From positions 496,001 to 560,000 of the forward strand of contig JASPKZ010003434.1 in NCBI GenBank assembly GCA_030220185.1: a stretch of DNA of 64,000 bases, read 5' to 3'. Origin of the DNA: Diploptera punctata (lineage: Eukaryota; Arthropoda; Insecta; Blattodea; Blaberidae). This document shows, piece after piece, positions 1 to 11,870 of the stretch (positions within the stretch are counted from its first letter, which is position 1; each line of letters starts with the position of its first letter). The notes under the pieces are model-generated. The model saw only the letters and a program-made list of their open reading frames with translations. It was not told the origin of the DNA and did not search any database. The translations under genes were made by a program, and so were the position numbers.

Positions 1-560
1 GGTTCTAGTTGTACTGTCAATAAAAATAAACAACAATGGTGAGTGGAATAGTATATTACGATGCGAGGTTGAGAAGTAGTTTTTACAGAAGTGAGAAAAA
101 TGTTTAAAAACCGAGCGATAGCGAGGTTTTTAATTTCAGAGATTCTGTAAAACACTTCACAAAGGTGTGTTGTACATTATTTTTTGCGCCACGGTGTTTT
201 CAAAATAATAAATAATAGTAATATAACATCTTTGTTGGAAAAATTTGCGTTCATTACAAACAACTGACTAACGTTAACAGTGTTGGCAATGTTTATTAGT
301 TGAAACTACAAGAGGCCGTGATACCAATTAGTGATGAAATGGCGGCAATTACGTATTTATTGTTTTATATTGTTTCAAATAAAGTTCAGTTAATTTAAAA
401 TGCAGTGATTTGTTTCGTATAATGTATATTAACACTACCTTTAGGATTTCTTTTATACGAGTACATTTTATGTAGAGGGCAGTGGGTTTACTTCCCACAC
501 GTGGTTGTAATATGTAATATTACAGTATAGTTATTTTATTATAGTATAGTTATTTAGGTT

Positions 561-1032
561 ATTATTCTACCTGTAATATAGGTGCGAAACATGGACTCTT
601 ACTTTAAGGGAGGAAAGAAGATTACGAGTATTTGAGAATAAAGTTTTTAGGAAAATTTTTGGACCAAAGAGAGTTGAACAGACAATTGAATGGAGAAGAC
701 TGCATAACAGTGAATTACATGGTCTTTATAGGAAGTCGGATATAATGAGAACAGTTAAGTCTCGTAGACTGCGATGGGCAGGACATGTGGCAAGAATGGG
801 GAATGAAATACGTGCATGGAAGCTTCTTGTAGGAAAACCAGACGGAAAACGCCCAGTTGGTAGACCAAGAATGAGGCGTGAGTATAACATTAACTATGAT
901 TTGAGTGAAGTAGATTATACAGGGGATGATTGGAAAACATTAGCTCAGGATAGGGATATATGGGGAGCTTATATCCGCGAGGCCATGAACCTACGGGTTC
1001 GATAGTGCCAATGAGTTAGTTAGTTAGTTAGT
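561..1032 (+). mobile_element. 5'-truncated RTE-type LINE fragment
   Basis: This is the 3' end of the RTE family whose full-length copy lies at 11871-15057. It begins inside the reverse transcriptase C-terminus and reads through the shared LRWAGHVARMGNE and GKRPVGRPRMR motifs to the family stop. It ends in a tetranucleotide tail of TTAG units. A TSD of about 14-16 bp, TATAGTTATTTAGG, occurs at 545-558 and 1033-1046. The fragment is 5'-truncated and non-autonomous. Confidence 0.9.
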
Positions 1033-1055
1033 TATAGTTATTTAGGTTGGCAACC

Positions 1056-1412
1056 GTCGCAGGTTCAAACCCGGCCGGGGTCGATTTTTTTTTAGGATGG
1101 AAAAATCCAAGGAGCAAGTCCTCCGGGAGGGACTTAAGCCGTGGGTGCCGAGTTTGAATATTTTCAGGCTCGTAAAAGATCCTTAAGCCTGAATGAAAAG
1201 GCCTCTAAGCAAAATTTACCGAATTTTCCTGTCCTAGTACTACCTTGGTTTCCTAGATGTCAGTATGAGGCGGAACGCTGGCCACGGACCACTCAAATGA
1301 CATCTATACGAAAACAAGTGTAACTAAATTAGTATGGTTCAAATTCTTCCCTGTAGGGCGGGAGCGCCTAAATCTCTGTTAAGGGAAACAAGGGCTTACA
1401 AGACAAGAAAAG
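1056..1412 (+). mobile_element. SINE family C copy
   Basis: The insertion is flanked by an 11-bp duplication, GGTTGGCAACC, at 1045-1055 and 1413-1423. Near its start it has a box-B-like word, AGGTTCAAACCC, followed by a body shared with 20985-21300 (GGATGGAAAAATCCAAGGA, GGGACTTAAGCC). The A-rich 3' end is AAGACAAGAAAAGAA. It looks like a tRNA-derived SINE missing part of its head. It is absent from repeat X copy 2. Confidence 0.7.
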
Positions 1413-1469
1413 AAGGTTGGCAACCCCGAAATGTAGGAAGTTGAACTTTCAATCATAGTCGCCATTGCT

Positions 1470-3487
1470 GTAAGTACGACAAAACGCATTATCGCGCAAA
1501 AAAGCTTTTTAACCTTCACTTTGGTTATCGATAACATGGAAATCCAACACAGGTTTCTGCCATAGCCTGATTAACATAGGTACAATATTGATGCGACGTC
1601 TCTGAATATGAAAGGTAAGGAAGTTTAATGGAAGATGGATGAACTGTGGAGACAGATTTATATTTATTTCTGTTATCCAGTATTTTTTCTTTAACTTACT
1701 TCTGAGAGCACAATGAAAAAATAAGTGTAATCTTTTCATACATTTTCTTTTATTACTTTTTTTACAAATTTAGAAACAGAAAATTCTCATATCGACTATT
1801 TTTTTATGTTTCAAAATATCCTTTTTTCCACCCTATAGTTTCAAAATATCCTTTGTCCAGATTATCTGTACAAATTATAACTGAACTACTAATTTTGAAA
1901 AAGAAAGTACACACGGGATTTCAGCAATACATTTCCAAAAGGAATTCTGCGTATTTCAGACCTAAAAACGTATTTTCTTAGTTACCACAAATTTATGAAA
2001 ATGGAGAAAAAGTTTTGAAAATAAGCTCCTTAATAAAATTAATATGTGCCGCCGCGATAACCAAACCACCGCTCTGTGCAACCATTTGTGCCGCCGCAAT
2101 AACCACGCTACTGCGCCACCATTTGTGGGGTTTATCAACCACGCCGACTGCGACCATTTGCACGGGATCGTCTTTTGTTTCCGTTGCTTCTATTAGCGCA
2201 GATCTGATTACCTCCAAGGTTATTAATCACAAAACTACTTGCCCCGGGCCCATAGAAGGCAAGGATTGATTCATCTTTCTTTCCTAGGCGTATTAACATA
2301 AATCAATAATAGTTCTCAAACCCACAGAGTGACTGAAAATAATTGTTTTTCACTATAATTATCAATCCATCAGAAAACTAGACAGAAAAATAAAGGGAGC
2401 TGGAATGATCTCCTAACTGAGTGAGTTTCCGTATAGGATTATACCAAACAGCTACGTGCACATAAATCAGTTTGAACATTAATTTATAAAAATGATATTT
2501 AATGTAAACAAGTAGTCGAAGTAAAAACATAACCAAGATAAACATTTGATCATTCAAAGAAATATAAAGTGAATAAATAAATGATAATACTTCTACAGGA
2601 CAAAGAAACACATCATACCACATACCGCACTCATGCTAGAGTCCAAGCCAGGGTGGCTTCTTCCCTGGTCTTCAGGACCAACTTAAACTGCGCCGCTTCT
2701 CGGCTTCAGACGACCTTGCCCATTTAAAAGTCCGATCCCATCTCGGAATGGATAGATGATGAATAATGAATGATTGAATGATAACGTTCTCGCTGTGCAT
2801 AACGTATTTGAAGGTTCCGAGGTAGAGGGGAGATGCGCCGTAGGAACAGCGCACCAGGAAAGGTAAAGAGGGAGAGTGGGGGTAGATGCATAGAGAAAGG
2901 AATATTGGCATAGTTCATGAATCTTACAGTCTAGGGAGGACAACGACGCTGCAGTAATGAGCCGAAAAACGCACTTTCGGTTCAAATACATATTTGTATT
3001 CGAATGCATAACGACTGAGCTTTCTCTTTAGAGGCACTGAACTTGATTAATTTACAGGCATCCACTATGTAATGTATTTCAGTGGGTTAGATTAGGGACA
3101 ACTTAGATTACAGCAAATTATTTTCCAGATTAGTGACATTTATATATTGTTTAATTTTCTGTATTAAAACATTCTGCTTTTTGAGAACTACATCTGATGA
3201 AGTATGGATTAGATTATTTTGACTATTTATCTCATAGACCGATAATTTGGCCTCTTCCTGTTGATAAAATTGTTTCTTTCTGTTCGTAATGAGAGATATT
3301 TCCGCAAATTAACTTCTTTGGCAAGGATATCGATTCAAAAATATACGATTGATATGGTACAACAAGAAATGCCAAAAGAAAACAACTTCAAAAAAAAGTT
3401 GATTTTGTCGCTCTAAAATTATTATTAAATGTTGTATAATCGATCTGCTTTATTGTTAATAGTTATTTCTCATACAATCATCTGTTA
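1470..3487. other. Intergenic, no gene recognised
   Basis: The stretch is AT-rich. A GC-richer patch at about 2630-3010 has open frames on the minus strand (up to 108 codons) that resemble no family I recognise. No RNA gene or clear repeat was seen. Confidence 0.5.
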
Positions 3488-4148
3488 TTGATGTTTTCCA
3501 AGCGCAAAGAGATTTAACAGTAAATATATGCTATTTATAACTATATAGCCGGCTTAGAAATCGCCCGGAAGTAAGATCGGAATACATAACCTCACATTAG
3601 GTAAATATTAAACATTATAATTATTTTTAGCTTCTGATGTTGTATTATTCGCTAAATAATCACTCCAAATCCAACAAGGTTGAGATTTTCATTAGACAAA
3701 ATTATTAGCGACTTTGTCGCTCGTGATTTTTTCAGAAAAACACAACCTCTTGTTAGATTACTGTTGACAATCTTATGATTTACGGTAAAGTGTATTTTTA
3801 AATTAATTTACAAGATTTGATGTTTTCCAAGCGCAAAGAGATTTAACAGTAAATATATGCTATTTATAACTATATAGCCGGCTTAGAAATCGCCCGGAAG
3901 TAAGATCGGAATACATAACCTCACATTAGGTAAATATTAAACATTATAATTATTTTTAGCTTCTGATGTTGTATTATTCGCTAAATAATCACTCCAAATC
4001 CAACAAGGTTGAGATTTTCATTAGACAAAATTATTAGCGACTTTGTCGCTCGTGATTTTTTCAGAAAAACACAACCTCTTGTTAGATTACTGTTGACAAT
4101 CTTATGATTTACGGTAAAGTGTATTTTTAAATTAATTTACAAGATTTG
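3488..4148. repeat. 329-bp direct tandem duplication
   Basis: Two head-to-tail units, 3490-3818 and 3819-4147, appear identical by eye over their whole length. They start at GATGTTTTCCAAGCGCAAAG and end at TTTACAAGATTT. Divergence begins immediately outside. The unit has no recognised coding content. Confidence 0.9.
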
Positions 4149-4188
4149 CGAAGCTCAGATGTACAGTAACATTTGAAATTATTATATC

Positions 4189-4550
4189 CCGCGCCGTAGC
4201 CGAGCGGTTAAGGTAGGAAGCCTTGGCGCAGAGCTACGGGACTTGCGCTGGTTCGAGTCTCCATGGGGGAAGAAATTTTCTCATGGTATTTCGGCCAGTA
4301 TGGGATCGGTGCCCACCCAGCATCGTGAGGCAATTGGGTAGCTACAGTAAGTAGCGGCTCCAGGTTGAGGAACCAGCTATAACGGCTGGGGGACCCGACA
4401 TGCTAACCACATGTCACCCCTACACTGGCTTTTGATCATCTACCTCTGTGATTGACACATGTGGATGTGAAGGGTCAGCAGCCGGCTGGTAAAAGGGCAA
4501 CCGCTGAAAAGTGGAAAGACCCTCAATCAGAATCGGGCACAAACATAAAT
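4189..4550 (+). mobile_element. tRNA-derived SINE (family B)
   Basis: The head is tRNA-like, with box A TAGCCGAGCGGTTAAGG at about 4197-4213 and box B GGTTCGAGTCT at 4250-4260. The spacing is tRNA-like but there is no good cloverleaf 3' acceptor. A non-tRNA body of about 280 bp follows (GGATCGGTGCCCACCCAGCA, CATGTCACCCC, GGGTCAGCAGCCGGCTGG). I infer a pol III-transcribed SINE rather than a tRNA gene. Confidence 0.7.
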
Positions 4551-4949
4551 ATCCTAGAAATTGGTTTAAAAGAAAACCTGAGAAAGGTTATTTTGTCTTA
4601 AAAGGACTGCACTCGTTTCGATAAAATTTAACAAAAATGTTCTATATAAAAGTATTTCGTAATCATTTACTTCTATTATTCGTCTCATTTGTATTTAATG
4701 CAAATAATTAAGATGTACGGTATCTAATTCTGTAGGGTCTAAAACTACACATTCATTTTGATTTTATTGATATCCAGAAATGTTAATTTTAATTTCTCCA
4801 GCATTTGGAATAATATCTCAGTAGATAAATGTTTATTTTAGGAATATTTATACGGTGTTATGAGAACACTAGTTATTACATTGAGTAATAAAAGTTTTAT
4901 TTAATCCGGTTTAAATAATATAAGCCATAAACCCTTGAATTCCACTCAA
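4551..4949. other. AT-rich intergenic, nothing recognised
   Basis: No gene, RNA or clear repeat was seen in this stretch. Confidence 0.5.
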
Positions 4950-5560
4950 CCAGTATCCTAAATGATGAATATATCAAATATGTGTTTATCAGTTATATTT
5001 ACTCACTTCGTGAGTCGTGAATTTATCGATAATTTGGAAATCAAGAGTGGCATTTGTTAGGACTATTTAACGAATAAAATTAAGCTGTTTACTCACAAAT
5101 CGTTATTTAACTATTGTTATTTAAAATATTTATATATTTAATGTAAACGGCGATGTTTGAAAACAAATGAGAAACTATAGGTACGCTTCATCTGCTTCTT
5201 TTGTTTATCACTGCAACCAGATCATACTATTTATTGTCAAAGGAACGCAATATTGTAAGAATGCTCTCTAGTGGAGAAAAAATGAAACTCATCAAACTGT
5301 ATATTCCCTGCAAGCGCTATGTGTTGACATCTATGCATTATACATACAATCTGGTAGCCGTATTCTTATAAGCTCAGTCACTGCAAAATAATGGTCAGAC
5401 CTGTTCAGAATATTAAAAAGGAGGAACTTTCTTTAATATGGTAAATTTAACACTGATAAATATTTCGTGAAACACGACTCTGATTGGTTGTAAAACATAA
5501 ATCAATGAAACGTGATTGGTCATTGGCTCCCATTTGGGGCATGAGTTAAATAGTCCCTCA
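4950..5560 (+). repeat. Dispersed repeat Y, plus orientation
   Basis: It matches the reverse complement of about 18838-19485. Shared words include CTGTTCAGAATATTAAAAA, GTGAAACACGACT, TGAAACGTGATTGG and AAATGGGAG-type ends. It contains no open reading frame of note, so it is probably a non-autonomous element of unknown class. Confidence 0.65.
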
Positions 5561-5799
5561 AACTATCACTGAATAATACTATAATAAAAGTACACTAGAA
5601 AATATATTTCTTTCTTTCCATAATTTAATCTCTCCCTTTGTATGTATTTCATATGTCCCACGTCATCCCGGTCTCATAGATACACGACCTGTTGAGAGAG
5701 GACATGCAGGACCTCCCTGGATAAGTGATCAGCTCAATGCCAGCGCCACCTCCAAGGCATCACGAACATTTAAGACAAGACACACCATTCGCTCATACA

Positions 5800-6010
5800 T
5801 TCATACTGAACAAATTCTTGTGATGATTGTGATGACCGAATGGTGTTCGGGGACCTTTCGGGCCTTACACTTTGCTGAAATTTGTCGTACAGTTGGGGAA
5901 ATACGCAGAAATAAAACAACGCCCAAGAATGTTGTTCGGACCGGAGAACGAACCCGGACCCGCTGCATCTGAAGCAATGACGATACCACTAGACCACAGC
6001 GACGACTGGA
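5800..6010 (-). mobile_element. Old, diverged SINE family A copy
   Basis: The reverse complement shows a tRNA-like head (GCTGTGGTCTAGTGGTATCG) and box B GGGTTCG. An AAGGCCCGAAAGGTCCCCGAA-type body follows, resembling the young SINE-A copies elsewhere in the window. It is heavily diverged and truncated at its 3' side. Confidence 0.6.
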
Positions 6011-6225
6011 AAATAAATAGAGTAGATATAAATACACCACGTTTAAATAATTTTGTTATTTATCTTATTACTATTAATTTCCAACACAATTGAAGCTATA
6101 GTAGCTATTCATAGACACTAAAAAAAAAAAAAGATAATGTTGATCTGATGGTTCCTTTATAGACACACACACACACACACACCAGAATTTTGTCTGCTAG
6201 AAGATTTTCAATAGACTATACTCAA

Positions 6226-6490
6226 AAATGTAAAGTGATCCCATTACAGGCCCTAGGAGGCCCTTGGGATAGTAGGAGGTTAAGGCTCCCACTTTTTCTG
6301 GAGCCTTAACCTCCTTGGTTTTGATGTCAGCGGGGTTGTAAACCCTGCGTGACGACGCCTGTACCCCCAGAACAAGCGTCTGGTACTCATTTCCGTTAGA
6401 GGCTGAGTCGATCCCAGAGACATAGTGCTGCCAGATGATTTGGGTTAGTTTAAAAATTCTTAACTACTACGCTACGGCGTGCCCCTAGAC
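6226..6490 (+). repeat. Dispersed repeat V, single copy
   Basis: It shares CAGGCCCTAGGAGGCCCTT, GAGGTTAAGGCTCCCACTTTT, TGATGTCAGCGGGGTTGT and GAACAAGCGT with both arms of the inverted dimer at 22915-23440. No ORF and no box A/B were found. Confidence 0.6.
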
Positions 6491-6537
6491 TATATTCAAA
6501 GGTATGCATAGGCCTACTACGTTTTTCTTTTAAGTAA

Positions 6538-6555
6538 TTATTATTATTATAATTA

Positions 6556-6626
<71 letters not shown>

Positions 6627-6627
6627 C
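6538..6627. repeat. (ATT)n microsatellite
   Basis: This is a long uninterrupted ATT run. A second run at about 6884-6939 ends the adjacent LINE fragment. Confidence 0.95.
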
Positions 6628-6649
6628 AGATATTCAAAAGTAGATTATA

Positions 6650-6888
6650 TATGGTCACGTACGACGAATGCAAGAAGAAAGGTTTACCCAGGAAAACATT
6701 GGAATGATGTCCACCTGGAAGAATAAGGAAAAGAAGACTTCGAAACTCGTGGATGCAAGAAATAAGAACTTGAATGAGAACAAGAGGACTGGAGGACATG
6801 GAGTGGATGGATAGAGACGAGTGGAGAAGAAAAATAAAACTTTAGGCGTAGAAAGATGTGTAAACATTAAAAATCTGTATGTAAATAA

Positions 6889-6940
<52 letters not shown>
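6650..6940 (+). mobile_element. LINE 3' end with (ATT)n tail
   Basis: The plus strand encodes a short reverse-transcriptase C-terminal-like stretch (MEWMDRDEWRRKIKL). A brief 3' UTR and an ATT microsatellite tail (6884-6939) follow. This layout is typical of 5'-truncated non-LTR copies. The family was not resolved. Confidence 0.55.
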
Positions 6941-6941
<1 letters not shown>

Positions 6942-7110
6942 CTGCTGTGGTCTATGGGTAACGTAGTTCCCTCGTATGCAGTGGGCCCATATTCAATTCC
7001 CGTTCGTGACCAGTTTCCTAATGAAGTCCTTTTTCGGGGTTTTTCCTCGCATATAAGACAAAACGTCGGGAAACTTTAAGGTCCAAATAGTCCCGTACAT
7101 CATCCTACTA
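6942..7110 (+). mobile_element. Old SINE family A fragment
   Basis: It starts CACTGCTGTGGTCTATGGGTAACG and continues with a box-B-like TTCAATTCCCG. The family body CGGGGTTTTTCCTCGCATATAAGACAAAACGTC matches the SINE-A copies with many substitutions. It lies directly after the LINE (ATT)n tail. Confidence 0.7.
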
Positions 7111-7980
7111 TATTTGTATTGTTTAAGAATGAGTGTGTGAGTGAATTATGTATCTTCTAAAGAGGAATTAGTTTAGGGTTTTACTTTGCATTCCGGTCAT
7201 GTACCTCGTGGTAATATGGATTAATAGTCTTTCGGATTCGGTAGAGCGATGAGACTCTCGTGGGTGTACTGAAAGGATTCATAGCGACTTAATATATCAA
7301 TAGGCCTAAATATATTGTCCAGAAGTTTAAAGGTTTATTCAAATTTAATAGGCAGCAATATTACAAATTATTTTAGAGCTGAACTATAAGTAATGAATCT
7401 CGTTCATATTTTACTTGATTCAAATTAGCTTACAGATAAATGACCGATTCTTAATTTATGGTTAAACAAATAGTATATGGCCCGATAATAATAATAATTT
7501 AAAGCCAATTTCTAGTAACTATAGCTGGACCGTTTAAAAAAAGCAGTCATGGTGGAAAAAATTGCCTCATTTTCTTCTTCCACTGTAACGCGAATTTCCC
7601 TCCAGATTGTTCTAGTTTCAAATATTAACTAGACATTTCATTAAATCTAGATAATATAATTACAGGTCATTAATTTGAGATAGAAATGTAATATAGAGAA
7701 ACATAACGAGTTTGGACTTTAATTAATCAGAATTTTATTAGAAATCCAATGATCATATTACTGAATCGATTTTATTAATTATATAAAAGTTGATTTCTTC
7801 TTATTAAAAATTACTTAGAAAACGCCTTTTGTTAAATTTGGGTTATGCCAATATAGTTGAAGCCAGAAAGTCTAGAAGTCATAGGGTATGACAAGGGTAG
7901 ACCCAGATACCTGAATACAATAGATACCAAACCTTTGTTAATGAAAATGTGTCAGGACGTCTATTTGAAATGAGACTAAA
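7111..7980. other. AT-rich intergenic, nothing recognised
   Basis: No supported gene, RNA or repeat was found. Confidence 0.5.
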
Positions 7981-8042
7981 ATATCAGTCAAAATAATATT
8001 TATAATTGATTTTATTAAACACAATGTGTACATTTAGAGTTT

Positions 8043-8783
8043 TCACCAGTCTTTTGTAATTTTGGTGAGAGGCTGAGTTCTGCTTTGGCATTTCATTAGG
8101 TGGTACCTGGAGCATGGCTCGTCGCAAAGCTTGCATCTGCAGTCCTCCTTCGGGTCGTGGTATGACGGATTCTGACATATTTTCCAGTGGAAACCATGCG
8201 CGGCGAAGCGTGTGTATAGGTGGCGAAGTTGGAAGTTCGGTCCTTTCCACACATCGGTTTTCATCGTTTCTGTGTCCATTATTTCCATCGGTATTGCATT
8301 GGCTTTGTTTTGTCTCTCTTTGATGGCGTCTTTATATGCCTGGGTTTCTGGTAGTTTGAAGCGAAGCTTGATGTCCTCAATGAAGTAGGATTCATGTGCT
8401 ATTCTGTAGGCGTAGCTGTTTCTTGTGTACTTTGAGAGTGACAAGGCCCTCTTGAGATATCTGGCTTTGACATTCTCCAATTTCTTGAGGTTTTTCGCTG
8501 TTAGGTGAATCCAAATTATCTGAATACCGTATGTGGCCGCTGGTGCTACCTTGAGTTGGAACAGTGCCATCGCCGTTGGCAGGGACAGTCTCTCAAGCTT
8601 GGGGATGTAGAACATCGAATTTATTGCCGCTGTGGTCCTGTCTTGTATATGCATGGTGAACGTGGTTCCAGTGGTCTGCAGCGTCACTCCCAGGTACTTA
8701 AAGTTGGGGACTATTTCTAGGGCTGAGTCGCCGCACATAAAGTGGTCATTTTCAAAATAATATTTATGAGTCATCATCATCAT
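8043..8783 (-). mobile_element. LINE family B: reverse transcriptase C-terminal fragment
   Basis: A 246-residue open frame begins just after the RT catalytic region. It carries the FKYLGVTLQTTG motif, the ERLSLPTAMALFQLKVAPAATYG segment and a terminal Cys/His cluster, CRCKLCDEPCSRYHLMKC. The terminal cluster is a zinc-knuckle-like end seen in some non-LTR ORF2 proteins. The copy at 53050-54160 is the same family and retains the upstream YADD motif. This one is truncated 5' of RT, and LINE-C abuts its 5' side. Confidence 0.85.
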
Positions 8784-9170
8784 AGTACATTCACGAATTT
8801 AGGCCATTTGTTGACCTGTTTCGGCCTCAAGAGAAACACCATCCAGAAGTCTTTTGAGTGGACGTCCTGGTCTTCTTCTTCCTGCAGGTTGATATCTTAA
8901 CATTAGTTTGGGTATTCTGTGATCTTCCATTCGATGAACATGTTGTATCCATCTTGACTTATAATCAGAAATTTTGTTTTCTAAAGATTCCATGTGTAAT
9001 TCTTCTAAGATGTCTTCATTTTTTTTGTGATCTAGTAGTGTGTATCCTGCAGTCCTCCGAAGATATCTCATTTCAGCAGATCTAAGTCTCTGTATATCTT
9101 TCTGTTTCAACGTCCATACTTGTGACAAGGGAAACATCACTATGTCAGGATGAAATTTCAAACTTAATTT
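8771..9170 (-). mobile_element. LINE family C: RT C-terminal fragment
   Basis: The minus-strand frame at 9161-8799 carries IQRLRSAEMRYLRRTAGYT, IQHVHRMEDHRIPKLML and RRRPGRPLKRLLDG. These are the standard tail of many insect LINE reverse transcriptases. A short 3' UTR and an ATG microsatellite tail follow. Relatives are at 29055-29408 and 33866-34193. It is 5'-truncated. Confidence 0.85.
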
Positions 9171-10414
9171 AGATACTTATCAGTTAAAATATAACTACGA
9201 ACTACACATAAAAACTCAAAGGCCCAACTAGAAACAACTTGGCAACATTGTAGACAAGTGGCTCGAAGAGCCACGCCTTTTTATATATCTGTAATATATG
9301 TGCTCATATATTTAAACCAATAAGAAAAGAAATGTATCCCTTCTCCTGTAGCGATCTGACGATCGAAAGAATACTGAGGTTTTCAAGAGATACCAGATTG
9401 AGACGCGTGCAGTAAGAGAAGTCTCCCAACTAGCCAAGGGAGAACATAAAAAGTTTCATTGTAATCGGGAGAAGCCTCCCAGATATCTAAGGGGAAAACA
9501 TAGATTAAATTACATTGCGGATATTTATCCATAACTTTTATATTATTATTTTAACAATAATAATTCTTCAGTATTCTAATGCAAAATCAGATTGCTAACA
9601 CAACGTATAATCAAATGTTTTTCATTGTATCGAATAGAAGTATAGTGAATACGATTTAAATAAATCGAGTGATTTATAAACTACAATTATTGAAAATACT
9701 ATTGCTGCCCGTACAGTTCCTTCGTTATTCACTGAGATAAGTTTTCCTGATCGCTCACCGAACCCAACCTGACTAGACCGCGAGCATGAAATTCTCACAT
9801 TACGGGGATTCCTTCTAATAAATCCTTGTATTAAACCCACATCCTGTGATAATACATCACACTTTTATCCACCCCTAATCAACACTTTTTGTTCCACCAC
9901 CATTTGATGTATTTCTCTCTATCGATCACCAAACAGTCATTCTCTGAACTCTCGTCAGAACACTACAATCCTCATATGAAGTGAATGAAAGTTCGGAATG
10001 AGACACGAGAAGGTAAATCCAACCAAACACGCCCACAAATAAAGGAACTGTCATATGTCACGCATCAGTGGAGATTATTTCAGGCGTATTCTATTGATGA
10101 TCGTGCAGAAGACTTGGAACTAGCACGTCCGCTGAGAGACTTAAAGGTTCAGATAGTACAATCCTTCATGACGTAATATGCTGCGTACCTCATGGTTGCT
10201 TTTTTCTGAGCTATGAACTGTAGAACCGCTACTATCTTCGTTCTCATCGGATAAGGAGATGATGATGTTTTCGGTACATTCCCGGCCACAATAATTGTTT
10301 TCTTTTAAAAAACTGATGCACGTTGCAGACGATTTCGCGGATGTATCCTTTAAATGGCCTACCAGACTTAGATGACGAAGACATGCTATTGTAACTGCAA
10401 GAATTCATTGTAAC

Positions 10415-10420
<6 letters not shown>
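9171..10420. other. Intergenic, no gene recognised
   Basis: The stretch is AT-rich with short unsupported frames only. Around 10150-10230 it weakly resembles the sequence just left of repeat U at 50930. Confidence 0.45.

Positions 10421-10463
<43 letters not shown>
10420..10463. repeat. (AT)n microsatellite
   Basis: An uninterrupted TA run of about 40 bp. Confidence 0.95.
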
Positions 10464-10468
<5 letters not shown>

Positions 10469-11280
10469 ATGACTATATCTTTGACATTTAGCAATAAAGG
10501 CCAATTATGACACGAAAAGAAAAATAAATGCCTGAGTCGAGATTTTTCTCTTCACGTCATATATAATTATATAGGCCTATTGTATCATCTCTTAATGGCA
10601 ATTGAATATAAATTCCCAATAATTAATTTTTTCCCCTATGTTATCAAATCTGTAATGTAGGCTATATATATAATCTCTTAACGACAATTAATATAAATGT
10701 CCAAGAATTTATTTTCATGGATATTCAATTGAAATGGAACACGTAAAAGTGACTAAAAGCGAGAGGTTAAACGAAGACAAAGTAAATTATTATTACTATA
10801 CGTTATAAAAGTCCCCAGAGGAAGCACATACTGTACACTCCCGCTTGACTTCAACATTAGAGTTTACTTGCAAGGCCGATATTTAACAGTGAACCCTTGA
10901 TGTTTTCCTCTGATCTTCTTCATATTTAATCGGAACAAAGAGGGGATCATTTGGGATCAGCTCTTATATGAATAGGCACGACTTGTTTGGAAAATTTCAT
11001 CCGTTTTCAAGATGATCATCCCCTTTCATTATATTGTATTGAGCCACCACATGCACATATTTGCCACCCTCCTAGCCACTCTTCACAGCCCTCCACCCCT
11101 AAACAATCCATATATCCACCCCTGCCGACACTATCTTTCTTCACAGTTAATATTATGCTCCATTCATGGTCTAGTCAGTGTCAATGAAGCTTTAAGTTTA
11201 ACAAATTTTATTAAAATGTAAATTCTTGTAGCATTACAGAAATTAATCTCTGTGTATTACAAATAATAAGCACATGTGAA
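10464..11280. other. AT-rich intergenic, nothing recognised
   Basis: No supported gene, RNA or repeat was found. Confidence 0.5.
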
Positions 11281-11600
11281 ATGAAGATCTTAAGAACTAT
11301 TCAGGCAAAAAGATTATTTGATAAGATGCACAACACAGAAATTAGGGACAAATGTCATATTCAATACATAACCAAATTTATTATAGATAAACGAAAATAT
11401 TGGAAAGGTAATATAGAAAGAATGAAGACAACGGCCTTTAAAAAAAACTAAAGAAGATAGACCAATGGACGGAAGAAGAAAAACAAGAGGAAGACCAGCC
11501 AAGAGATGGATAGACAGTGGATCACATCCAATACGTCTTCCTTGGAGGAGTGATTTTGGAAATAAACAGGATGGAAATCCTACAAATTATGAATAAGAAG
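11281..11600 (+). mobile_element. LINE 3' end fragment
   Basis: The plus strand encodes a degraded RT C-terminal stretch: KRLFDKMHNTEIRDK-like, then KRKYWKGNIERMK, then GRRKTRGRPAKRWID. A 3' UTR and an AATAAGAAGAAGAA tail follow. It is frameshifted and 5'-truncated, and related to but distinct from LINE-C. Confidence 0.7.
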
Positions 11601-11870
11601 AAGAATAGAATAATCTCTATAGGCCTATATTGCAATTCAGTTGCTTTCATGCTTGTCTATATACGCTCTAACGTCTAATATCATATTGCATCTAGAATAT
11701 TTGGTTGTATCCAATATTTTGTGTACAGCAGATAGTCTTCATAGTTCAGCTAAATTGACATATACAGGTGTCTAATAAGTAATTTTCTATTTATAAACAG
11801 TTATAATGTCTTTATTTATTAACCATCTGTTTCGAAGTAGGGGAGGTCTACTAATGTTATAAACACCACT

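Larger units (their letters stand above)
50..1470. repeat. Dispersed repeat X, copy 1 (contains two later insertions)
   Basis: From about position 50 the sequence matches a second copy at about 60520-64000. Shared words include GAGGTTGAGAAGT, CGAGCGATAGCGAGGTTTT and AACAACTGACT. This copy holds an RTE fragment (561-1032) and a SINE (1056-1412) that the other copy lacks. It has an uninterrupted ATATTGTTTCA at 367-377, exactly where copy 2 carries a SINE. No coding sequence is visible. A related but shorter stretch lies at about 21395-21540. The class is unknown; a non-autonomous DNA element is possible. Confidence 0.75.

Noticed and set aside
1013..1034. TTAG repeats as possible telomeric DNA
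   Set aside because: The insect telomere unit is TTAGG. These are four-base units at the 3' ends of RTE copies, with other four-base units in sister copies.
2683..3009. 108-codon minus-strand ORF as a gene
   Set aside because: It overlaps other open frames in a GC-richer patch, with no domain, splice or promoter support.
4189..4270. Genuine tRNA gene at the SINE-B head
   Set aside because: Box A and box B are good, but the acceptor and anticodon stems do not close and a long SINE body follows.
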